From Desulfobacterales bacterium (GTDB lineage: Bacteria > Desulfobacterota > Desulfobacteria > Desulfobacterales > 4be13), in contig JAOZLU010000112.1 of assembly GCA_029934695.1 (NCBI GenBank), positions 1,753 through 13,574 of the forward strand: a stretch of 11,822 nucleotides of DNA, in the 5' to 3' direction. How positions within the stretch are numbered: the stretch's first letter is position 1; the number at the start of each line of letters is the position of its first letter. Position numbers and translations under genes: made by a program. Under the pieces are notes generated by a model. It saw only the letters and a program-made list of their open reading frames with translations, searched no databases and had not been told where the DNA came from. Of the stretch, positions 6,256 to 11,822 are shown one piece after another.

Positions 6256-6333
6256 TTATGCAGAGTGCCCTTTGCAGTCAATCCCGCGGGAGCAGGAATG
6301 GCCGACCGGAACAGAATCCCCGGCTCAGGCCTG

Positions 6334-6373
6334 GATTGGCAAATCCGAGCCGTAACCGCCGGATTTGTCAATC
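6334..6373. repeat. GGATTTGTCAATC-type palindromic repeat between convergent genes
   Basis: GATTGGCAAATCCG (6334-6347) pairs with CGGATTTGTCAATC (6360-6373) over 14 bp with one G:T pair and a 12-nt loop. GCCGGATTTGTCAATC is shared with 11769-11784. The hairpin lies in the 151-bp gap between the convergent NuoG-like and CNNM-type genes. No clear T-run follows on either strand, so it is called a repeat rather than a terminator, although it could slow read-through. Confidence 0.6.
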
Positions 6374-6374
6374 G

Positions 6375-6391
6375 TTCCACTTTCCACTTTT
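6375..6391 (-). repeat. GTGGAAAGT-type repeat, inverted copy
   Basis: Read on the minus strand this is AAAAGTGGAAAGTGGAA. It shares GTGGAAAGTGGAA with 2949-2961, and its AAAAGTGGA also matches 2966-2974. The two occurrences have opposite orientation and lie on either side of the three diaphorase genes. Confidence 0.5.
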
Positions 6392-6406
6392 AACTCTGAA
6401 ATAATT

Positions 6407-7549
6407 TTACTCAATCTTGTCAGGCGGCTCTGTGTCATAAACTGGCTGATGAATGTCGTTTTCTATGGACTGATTCACTTCATCCTCGTGAATCGGCTGT
6501 TTTGCCTCGTCAGAGAGCAGCCCGATACGCCTTGCCCGCTTTTCCCACAGGGCGCGGGCCAACGCCTGCATGTCAACCGTCTTATCTGCTTCATCAACGA
6601 TTTCCAGGCCCAGAAGGGTTTCAACCACATCCTCCAATGTGACAATTCCCTCCATTCCCCCGTATTCATCCACAACCAGCACAATATGCTCCCGGCTGTC
6701 CAGCAGATATTCAAACAGCTCTGACACCGTGTTTGTGCTGGGAACGGCTTTGATATCCCGCCTGAACTTGTGAAGTTGTGAATTTTGCATATCCCGCGCC
6801 TGAGCCAGGATGATATCGTCTTTCAGGACAAAGCCGGTAATGTCATCCCGGTCATTGTTGTAAATCGGAATACGCGAAAAAGGGGTCTGATGGTGCTGTT
6901 CAAAAAATTCGGCAATGGTCAGGTTCTCCTGCAACGCAAAAACCACGATGCGCGGTGTCATGATATTTTTGATTTTTGATGAGCGAAGACGAAAAAGATT
7001 TTTTAAAATACGTGATTCCTTTACCGCCAGTTGCCCTTCCTGCGCGCCAATATCAGCCATCGCTGTAAATTCTTCCCTGCTGAATCCCTTTAATCCGGAT
7101 GCGTTTGAAGAGCTTGTGAGCATCTGTGAAAGCAACACAAAAGGGTAGAGCAGCAGAACCAGATATCTGATAGGACGCACAAGCACAGGGGCAAGCTGAC
7201 GCCAATAGTTTGCGCCAAGGGTTTTGGGAATGATTTCGGAAAAAATCAGAATCAGCAGAGTCAGGATTGCAGATGCCATGCCGACAGCCTCATTACCGAA
7301 AACCGCAGCCGCCTGGGCGCCTGCCCCGACAGCGCCGACGGTATGCGCGATGGTGTTCAGGGTAAGAATTGCCGCCAGAGGACGATTGATGTCGTCTTTA
7401 AGTCCGTGCAGCAACTTTCCGGAACGCTTGCCTTTCTGCTCCAGTGATGCGATGTAGGGTGATGTTACGCTCAACAACACAGCTTCGGCAATTGAACAGA
7501 AAAAGGAGAATAACAGTGCCACAGAAACATAGATGATCAGTAGTAACAT
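6407..7549 (-). CDS. DUF21/CBS-pair membrane protein (CNNM/CorC-HlyC-like)
   Basis: A 380-residue inner-membrane protein of the CNNM family, related to CorC/CorB-type Mg2+ transport proteins once called hemolysins. The DUF21 domain has about four hydrophobic segments (~1-27, 57-82, 88-110, 124-145) with the conserved-looking SIAEAVLLS (19-27) and FSEIIPKTLGANYW (103-116). A cytosolic CBS pair follows at ~194-250 (IMTPRIVVFAL) and ~262-320 (VDEYGGMEGIVTLEDVVETLLG, broken here at 293-314). The C-terminal CorC_HlyC transporter-associated domain is absent; a ~60-residue charged tail replaces it. CBS domains in this family bind ATP-Mg and gate ion movement; the ion here is not readable. The start has GGAAA four bases upstream, and TATAAT lies at 7566-7561 on the minus strand. 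The gene is convergent with the diaphorase cluster and functionally unconnected as far as can be seen. Confidence 0.9.
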   Translation of the reverse strand: MLLLIIYVSVALLFSFFCSIAEAVLLSVTSPYIASLEQKGKRSGKLLHGLKDDINRPLAAILTLNTIAHTVGAVGAGAQAAAVFGNEAVGMASAILTLLILIFSEIIPKTLGANYWRQLAPVLVRPIRYLVLLLYPFVLLSQMLTSSSNASGLKGFSREEFTAMADIGAQEGQLAVKESRILKNLFRLRSSKIKNIMTPRIVVFALQENLTIAEFFEQHHQTPFSRIPIYNNDRDDITGFVLKDDIILAQARDMQNSQLHKFRRDIKAVPSTNTVSELFEYLLDSREHIVLVVDEYGGMEGIVTLEDVVETLLGLEIVDEADKTVDMQALARALWEKRARRIGLLSDEAKQPIHEDEVNQSIENDIHQPVYDTEPPDKIE

Positions 7550-7633
7550 ATTGTTTCCAAATTATAATTTAAATACAGTGCCATTGGCAGAACCCAGTAT
7601 GGGGACGCGTCTGCTACCTCAGACACTGCAATG

Positions 7634-7654
7634 AATATTGGCCCAGCCAATATT
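7634..7654. repeat. Short perfect hairpin
   Basis: AATATTGGC (7634-7642) and GCCAATATT (7646-7654) form a perfect 9-bp stem around CCA. It lies ~85 bp upstream of the CNNM-type gene start. No T-run is adjacent. It could be an operator-like site or a fragment of a repeat. Confidence 0.5.
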
Positions 7655-7700
7655 GCTCCATTACCAAAATCTCTGCATAACAGAGAGTTAAAAAAGTTTC

Positions 7701-7789
7701 AAGCTCTGGTTGATAAAGATTCCATTTTTATCATTCCGGCACTCAGAAATTCAAAATAAAAAATTGAATACAGCCCCGGCATCCAATGG
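7701..7789 (+). repeat. Long direct repeat, copy A
   Basis: This 89-nt segment starts AAGCTCTGGTTGATAAAG and ends near GCCCCGGCATCCAATGG. It matches copy B (7929-8008) closely, except for a 9-nt insertion (TTTTATCAT) after GATTCCAT and a few substitutions. It flanks the central palindromic block on the left. Confidence 0.8.
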
Positions 7790-7802
7790 CATATGCATCA
7801 AG

Positions 7803-7926
7803 CTAAGACTGCCGGACGGGGTTTGCGAAACTAAGACTGCCGGACGGGGTTTGCAACCCCGTCCGAAACCTTTGCTTTCGTGGATATGCAAAACATTGCG
7901 AACGGGGTTGCAAACCCCGTCCGGCA
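7803..7926. repeat. Nested GC-rich palindromic block
   Basis: Four related arms are arranged in a 124-nt block. CTAAGACTGCCGGACGGGG begins two direct units (7803-7826 and 7831-7854). The second unit forms its own hairpin at 7841-7865 (11-bp stem CGGACGGGGTT, loop TGC). A further hairpin lies at 7902-7920 (8-bp stem ACGGGGTT, loop GCA). The outermost arm TGCCGGACGGGGTTTGC (7810-7826) is perfectly complementary over 17 bp to 7910-7926, so alternative large and small folds compete. It sits between the two copies of the long direct repeat. Confidence 0.75.
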
Positions 7927-7928
7927 CA

Positions 7929-8008
7929 AAGCTCTGGTTGATAAAGATTCCATTCCGGCACATCGAAATTCAAAATAAAAAATTGAATACAGCCCCGGCA
8001 TACAATGG
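7929..8008 (+). repeat. Long direct repeat, copy B
   Basis: This 80-nt right-hand copy of 7701-7789 includes the identical tract TTCAAAATAAAAAATTGAAT. It lacks the 9-nt insertion seen in copy A. Confidence 0.8.
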
Positions 8009-8333
8009 GGAATTGCTGATCTTGAAAATGACGGGGTCATTAATTTCAGTAGCTTATGAAAATTAACAACTGCATGTCTTATCATAAAAAATGGATATTT
8101 GTCCCAAAAATTCTATTATGAATCATTATTGAAAATTTTTTAGTTGAATACACTCAAAAAATTTGTTATTTTTATCAGTTATTATGGAGTGGCAGATAAT
8201 TGGGCTTTAATTATCAGTTGACTTAACCGTCCGGATTTATTTTTTCCCAAAGCGTTCAATCCATGATACATAAAAAAATCAATATGTTAAACTGAAATCA
8301 GGCCGGAGTTTTAAAAAAATAATATTGAAATTT

Positions 8334-9722
8334 ATGGAAAAAGAGATATTTACAAAGCGTTCACATATCCATGCGCCGGTTGAAACGGTTTTCAATTGGC
8401 ATTCACGGCCGGGCGCGCTTGAAAGATTAAGCCCTCCCTGGGACCCGCTTCAGGTTATCGAAAAAAAAGGAGGCATTGAAAAAGGTGCCACAGCAGTTTT
8501 AAAAATGAAAGTCGGCCCTGTTCCTTTTAAATGGGTTGCAGAGCATACGGATTGTGAGGCAAACCGCTTTTTCAGGGATCGGCAGGTAAAAGGCCCTTTG
8601 GCCCACTGGGTTCATACCCACCTGTTCGCGCCTGACGGAGCAAATGCCTGTTTTATTGAGGATCAGATTGAATACGCGTTGCGTTTTCATCCTTTTGGAA
8701 ATTTTTTCGGAGGTTCCCTGGTCCGCAATAAACTTGAGAGCATATTCCATTACCGCCACACCACAACCGCGTGGGACATTGCAGCACTTATGTCAGGAAG
8801 GAATAAAACAAAGACACCGATGAACATCCTGATCTCAGGCGCAAGCGGTATTATCGGTTCCGCGCTGATTCCTTTTTTGACAACCGGGGGGAATCATGTT
8901 ACCAGACTGGTCAGAAGGGGAACGCTTCCGGAAAAAAAAGAAGTCCGGTGGGACCCCGGCTCCGGCTGTCTGAATCCGGCTGACCTTGGCGGAATCAATA
9001 CAGTCATCCATCTTGCCGGCGAAAATATAGGAGAGGGCAGATGGACAAAAGAGAAAAAAAAAAGAATCCTTGAAAGCCGGATAAAAGGGACATTGCTGAT
9101 TGCCCGGACAGCAGCGGCACTTGATCCCCGGCCTGAAGTCCTGATATGCGCTTCGGCCATCGGATACTATGGAAATCGCAATGACCGGGTGCTTACGGAA
9201 AAAGACGGGCCTGGAAATGATTTTATTTCCAGAGTGTGCCATGAATGGGAAAAGGCTGCATCCCCTGCAATTGAAAAGGGCATCCGGGTGGTCTTTCTGC
9301 GTATCGGAGTGGCCCTGACGCCCGCCGCGGGAGCACTTGGAAAGTTTTTACCATTCTTTCAGGCCGGGCTTGGTGGAAAAATCGGTACCGGAAAACAGTT
9401 TATGAGCTGGATCGGGATAGACGACGTCATCGGAGCCATTTATCATGTCCTGATAAATGATGAGCTGGAGGGGCCGGTAAACGTGGTTTCACCAAATCCC
9501 GTGACAAATCTTGAGTTCACAAAAACATTGGGGAAAGTCCTCTCACGGCCGGCCCTGTTTTCGGTTCCTGCCGCGGCCATAAGGCTTGCCTTTGGGGAGA
9601 TGGGCAGGGAAATCCCCCTTTCAAGCACCCGGGTTCAGCCGGAAAAACTTTTGAAAACAGGATACAGGTTCCGGACCCCGGATATTGAAGGGGCACTTTC
9701 CCACTTGCTTGGGAAATCGTAA
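8334..9722 (+). CDS. SRPBCC domain fused to TIGR01777-family NAD-dependent epimerase/dehydratase
   Basis: A 462-residue two-domain protein. Residues 1-150 are a START/SRPBCC-like ligand-binding domain (HIHAPVETVFNWHSRPGALERL, 11-32, is typical of this fusion; the segment has W22 replaced by H23-bounded aromatic residues only loosely). From M163 a Rossmann fold begins, MNILISGASGIIGSAL, with GxxGxxG glycines at 169, 172 and 175. VIHLAGENIGEGRW (224-237), ASAIGYYG (273-280) and SWIGIDDVIGAIYH (358-371) are marks of the TIGR01777/YfcH subgroup of extended SDR proteins. The subgroup is presumed to be an NAD(P)-dependent sugar-nucleotide-like epimerase or reductase; its substrate is not established. 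ATG 8334 is used; a TTG nine bases upstream (8325) is in frame. No strong Shine-Dalgarno precedes either. It is the first gene of a probable three-gene operon. Confidence 0.88.
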   Translation: MEKEIFTKRSHIHAPVETVFNWHSRPGALERLSPPWDPLQVIEKKGGIEKGATAVLKMKVGPVPFKWVAEHTDCEANRFFRDRQVKGPLAHWVHTHLFAPDGANACFIEDQIEYALRFHPFGNFFGGSLVRNKLESIFHYRHTTTAWDIAALMSGRNKTKTPMNILISGASGIIGSALIPFLTTGGNHVTRLVRRGTLPEKKEVRWDPGSGCLNPADLGGINTVIHLAGENIGEGRWTKEKKKRILESRIKGTLLIARTAAALDPRPEVLICASAIGYYGNRNDRVLTEKDGPGNDFISRVCHEWEKAASPAIEKGIRVVFLRIGVALTPAAGALGKFLPFFQAGLGGKIGTGKQFMSWIGIDDVIGAIYHVLINDELEGPVNVVSPNPVTNLEFTKTLGKVLSRPALFSVPAAAIRLAFGEMGREIPLSSTRVQPEKLLKTGYRFRTPDIEGALSHLLGKS

Positions 9723-9739
9723 GGTTAAAAGAGGATAAA

Positions 9740-10849
9740 ATGAGCGTCAGATTCAGATCTGCTTTAATGGTTTTAATGTCAACTGCATTGTTCTTCGGTT
9801 TTTTGCATCTTTTTGTTCCAGATGGGAAAACATATAATTTTGAGCGACTGCACATATTCCTTTTTAATCTGTGCAGCGGAGGGACAATCATTCTTTATTT
9901 CACCGAAAATCGGAAAAAGCCATCCCCAAAGGTTATCCTTTTCTGTCTGCTCGCAGTCAGTTATGCAGTTTTTGCTTTTATGAAGAGCTATATACCGGCC
10001 ATGCTGATTTCCCTGGCCCTTGTATGTATTGTCGAAATGATAAGGATAAGGAGATTTTCGTTCTTTCCGGCAGATTTTTTCAGATCATCGGTACTGGTTT
10101 CTGAAAAATTTCACCAGGCATCGCTCCTTTGCCTTTCCATGGGGCTGACGCTGTCCTGCCTGGTGATTTGGAATAATGAATACCTGAAAATTGTATCTTT
10201 TCCCAAGCTGAAGCTGGATACATTTTTTCTCGGGTTTTCTTTCCCGCTTTCCCTTATCACAATGTCGCTGATGTTTTCATTTATGAAGGATGATTACAGA
10301 GATATCACCGACTTGTTGAAAAATGTGGGATTCTGGGCCATTAATATGGGGGTCATCATATTCTTTTTGTTCATACTTTTTGAAAAACTGGTCCTGCAAC
10401 TGGCAGTCACATCCGTTCTTTTTATGACCGTCATAATGATCTTTTACCTTTTTGTCAACTTAGGCGTCCAGACCCAGCAAAAAAGTTTTTTAATATCCGG
10501 CATGGTATTTCTTCTTTTCACGGCGATAACCGGTATCCTTTATATTATACTCGAATTTTTTCCCGAATATTATACTCAGGACATATCAAGATTTCTTTTG
10601 AAACTCCATTCGTTCGCTTCTCTGTACGGATGGAATCTGAGTGGCCTTGCTGTGATATGCAGATATGAAGATTTTCCGATACGTCTTCATTCAAACGGAG
10701 TTATCCTGTTTCACTGGGTGACAGTTTTAATACTTGCGCCTCTGGGGATTTATTTTCGTCCTTTTGCCGTTTGCACAATTATCTGTTATACAGTTTTTCT
10801 TTATATTATTTTTTCCAGTCAGGGAACAAATAGAAACGCAAACGCATAG
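9740..10849 (+). CDS. Polytopic membrane protein of unknown function
   Basis: A 369-residue, very hydrophobic protein that I do not recognise. About 12 membrane segments can be seen, near residues 7-26, 36-53, 64-81, 85-103, 127-145, 161-181, 196-214, 219-241, 250-271, 291-307, 320-337 and 341-359. There is no signal peptide cleavage site, long soluble domain or catalytic motif. A polar patch, KLHSFASLYGWNLSGLA (288-304), lies in and before a late helix and, with H38, H317 and H325, could bind a ligand or cofactor; this is speculation. The start has a good AGAGGA four bases upstream. It begins 17 bp after the SRPBCC/epimerase stop and ends 40 bp before the metallophosphoesterase, so co-transcription is likely. 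A transporter or membrane enzyme is possible. Confidence 0.8.
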   Translation: MSVRFRSALMVLMSTALFFGFLHLFVPDGKTYNFERLHIFLFNLCSGGTIILYFTENRKKPSPKVILFCLLAVSYAVFAFMKSYIPAMLISLALVCIVEMIRIRRFSFFPADFFRSSVLVSEKFHQASLLCLSMGLTLSCLVIWNNEYLKIVSFPKLKLDTFFLGFSFPLSLITMSLMFSFMKDDYRDITDLLKNVGFWAINMGVIIFFLFILFEKLVLQLAVTSVLFMTVIMIFYLFVNLGVQTQQKSFLISGMVFLLFTAITGILYIILEFFPEYYTQDISRFLLKLHSFASLYGWNLSGLAVICRYEDFPIRLHSNGVILFHWVTVLILAPLGIYFRPFAVCTIICYTVFLYIIFSSQGTNRNANA

Positions 10850-10889
10850 TCCGTTCATAAATTTAAAATTTCAATCTTACGTTTACATT

Positions 10890-11618
10890 ATGAAAATTGC
10901 GGTTATTTCCGATATCCACGGCAACCTTGAGGCATTAAAAGAGGTATTGGCCGATATTGACAAGTCCAATGTCGGTGCTGTCATCAGTCTGGGAGACAAC
11001 ATCGGCTATGGTCCTGAACCGGATAAAGTTGTCAGAGTGATCCGTGAACGGGATATTCCCTCTGTCATGGGAAATCATGAAATGGTGGTAACGGACCGTG
11101 CCCATCTGGAAATGTTCAATCCTGTTGCCCGTAAATCCCTGCAAAAGACGATTGCGCTGCTGTCCAATGATTCCATCAACTTTATATGCAGATTGAAGTT
11201 TTCCAAAGTTTTTGAGGGATACCGATTTGTTCACGGCTTTCCCCCGGAGTCTGTAAACACTTATCTGTTCCAGGTTTCAGAGGAAAAGCTCAGGGAGACA
11301 TTTCAGCAGATGAAGGAAAAAATCTGCTTTGTGGGACATACGCATGAACTGGAAATCGTCGGCTTTGACGGAGAAACCATTACTCACACCCCCATTCATA
11401 AAAAAGGTATCACTTTCCTTCACGATGAAAAGCAGTATATCATAAACACCGGCAGCGTCGGGCAACCGAGAGACGGTGATAATAATGCAAAATATGTGAT
11501 ATGGGATACATCAAATTATCACGTTGAGGTAAGATTCATTCCATACAACATTGGCAAAGTCGTCAGCAGAATTTTGGAGGTGGGTCTTCCCAGAGCGCAT
11601 GCGGATCGGCTGTGGTAA
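10890..11618 (+). CDS. YfcE/MJ0936-like metallophosphoesterase (calcineurin-like)
   Basis: A 242-residue cytosolic phosphoesterase with the full metal-site motif set: DIHGN (8-12), GDNIGYGPEP (35-44), GNHE (61-64), VHG (114-116) and GHTHE (149-153). GSVGQPRDGD (188-197) and a C-terminal GLPRAHADRLW are typical of this subfamily. These enzymes bind two divalent metals (often Mn2+) and hydrolyse phosphodiesters; the natural substrate here is unknown. ATG 10890 is chosen because the conserved domain begins at residue 1 (MKIAVISDIHGN). The frame stays open upstream to 10734, but that part overlaps the membrane protein gene and encodes no family sequence. No Shine-Dalgarno precedes the ATG, so translation may depend on coupling to the gene 40 bp upstream. 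Last gene of the probable operon. Confidence 0.92.
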   Translation: MKIAVISDIHGNLEALKEVLADIDKSNVGAVISLGDNIGYGPEPDKVVRVIRERDIPSVMGNHEMVVTDRAHLEMFNPVARKSLQKTIALLSNDSINFICRLKFSKVFEGYRFVHGFPPESVNTYLFQVSEEKLRETFQQMKEKICFVGHTHELEIVGFDGETITHTPIHKKGITFLHDEKQYIINTGSVGQPRDGDNNAKYVIWDTSNYHVEVRFIPYNIGKVVSRILEVGLPRAHADRLW

Positions 11619-11663
11619 GCTGTCAGTTGTTAGCATGAAACATCCGTCAGGATTATTGCATTT

Positions 11664-11680
11664 GCAACTGATAAATGATA
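11664..11680 (+). repeat. GCAACTGATAAATGATA dispersed repeat, copy 2
   Basis: Matches 5588-5604 at 15 of 17 positions, same orientation. GTCAGTTG at 11622-11629 is nearly its inverse (pairing CAACTGAT with one G:T), so a weak long-loop hairpin is possible. Confidence 0.45.
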
Positions 11681-11738
11681 GATGGCTATTGATTTAATAT
11701 CAGCAGATCGGATATACCCGTTATTGCTTGTTTCTGAC

Positions 11739-11822
11739 AGGTAAATCCGAACTGAACCGGTCGAGTCTGCCGGATTTGTCAATCCGTCAAGAGCGTTTTT
11801 CAGATCTGCCGGATTTTTCAAT
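11739..11822. repeat. GCCGGATTTGTCAATC-type repeats, two units
   Basis: GGTAAATCCGAACTGAACCG followed by CTGCCGGATTTGTCAATCC (11767-11785) parallels the element at 6334-6373: both have AAATCCG, a short spacer, then GCCGGATTTGTCAATC. A second unit, TCTGCCGGATTTTTCAAT (11805-11822), starts 39 bp after TCTGCCGGATTTG (11766) and is cut by the window end. Confidence 0.6.

Larger units (their letters stand above)
7550..8333. other. Non-coding, repeat-rich divergent intergenic region
   Basis: This 784-bp stretch separates the minus-strand CNNM-type gene from the plus-strand SRPBCC/epimerase gene, so promoters for both should lie here. It contains a 9-bp hairpin (7634-7654) and a composite direct/inverted repeat (7701-8008), then an AT-rich tract (~8040-8330). 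A possible promoter in that tract is TTGAAT (8144-8149), 17 nt, TATTTT (8167-8172), which is weak in such AT-rich DNA. The 118-codon frame crossing 7710-8066 is produced by the direct repeats (IKIPF and NKKLNTAP occur twice) and is not considered a gene. Confidence 0.7.
11619..11822. other. Non-coding, repeat-bearing tail of the window
   Basis: No gene is supported in these 204 bp. They contain the second ACTGAyAAATGAyA repeat (11664-11680) and two GCCGGATTT repeats, the last cut by the window edge. A 63-codon minus-strand frame runs off the window through the repeats (ADLKNALDGLTNPADS) and looks repeat-derived. No T-rich terminator hairpin is visible after the metallophosphoesterase stop. 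Confidence 0.6.

Noticed and set aside
6334..6373. Bidirectional intrinsic terminator between the convergent genes
   Set aside because: The hairpin is good but no T-run follows on either strand, and the sequence recurs elsewhere as a repeat.
7710..8066. 118-codon plus-strand frame in the 7.7-8.0 kb region
   Set aside because: The peptide repeats itself because it crosses the two direct repeats and the palindromic block; no ribosome site and no recognisable domain.
8144..8172. Promoter TTGAAT-17-TATTTT upstream of the SRPBCC/epimerase gene
   Set aside because: The surrounding DNA is so AT-rich that similar matches are expected by chance; mentioned only within the intergenic entry.
10734..10889. 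52-residue N-terminal extension of the metallophosphoesterase
   Set aside because: It overlaps the membrane protein gene in another frame; the conserved phosphoesterase domain starts at ATG 10890.
11630..11821. Minus-strand frame running off the right edge
   Set aside because: It spans the GCCGGATTT repeats, has repeat-derived residues and lacks a supported start, although the window edge prevents a final judgement.

Overview
The window looks like chromosomal sequence from an anaerobic, mid-GC bacterium. The most likely group is the Desulfobacterota (Desulfobacteraceae-like sulfate reducers or relatives). This is inferred from the gene families (a CoA-transferase/GNAT fusion and a NuoEFG-like diaphorase with ferredoxin extensions) and from intergenic space packed with short dispersed repeats. 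No rRNA, tRNA, CRISPR array, transposase or phage gene was found.

Layout. (1) 208-2091 encodes an acetyl-CoA hydrolase/CoA-transferase family enzyme fused to a C-terminal GNAT acetyltransferase domain, behind a candidate sigma70-type promoter. (2) 2092-2481 is non-coding and holds two exact 36-nt direct repeats and a hairpin. (3) 2482-6255 carries four same-strand genes: a small cyclic-nucleotide-binding-domain protein, then a three-subunit NADH-oxidising module. That module consists of a NuoE-like thioredoxin-fold [2Fe-2S] subunit, a 643-residue NuoF-like FMN/NADH subunit with an N-terminal thioredoxin-like domain and a C-terminal ferredoxin domain, and a 213-218-residue NuoG N-terminus/HoxU-like iron-sulfur subunit. 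A perfect 32-nt palindrome followed by six T lies between the second and third diaphorase genes. (4) 6407-7549, on the minus strand, is a DUF21/CBS-pair (CNNM-type) membrane protein, convergent with the diaphorase genes. (5) 7550-8333 is non-coding and contains a composite repeat: two copies of an ~80-90-nt direct repeat enclosing nested GC-rich palindromes. (6) 8334-11618 is a probable three-gene operon: an SRPBCC + TIGR01777 NAD-dependent epimerase-family fusion, an unrecognised ~12-helix membrane protein, and a YfcE/MJ0936-like metallophosphoesterase. (7) 11619 to the end is non-coding and repeat-rich.

How the genes may work together. The diaphorase subunits carry ligands for a chain from NADH/FMN through several [2Fe-2S] and [4Fe-4S] clusters, but no catalytic partner (hydrogenase, formate dehydrogenase, Hdr or benzoyl-CoA reductase subunit) lies in the window. 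The module therefore resembles HoxEFU, the diaphorase half of HydABC, or the NuoEFG-like BamGHI subunits without the rest of the complex. The cyclic-nucleotide-domain protein just upstream may be co-transcribed with it. No clear new defence or mobile system was found. The points most worth a second look are the orphan diaphorase with its atypical cluster motifs, the palindrome inside its operon, the inverted dispersed repeats bracketing it, and the composite repeat at 7.7-8.0 kb.
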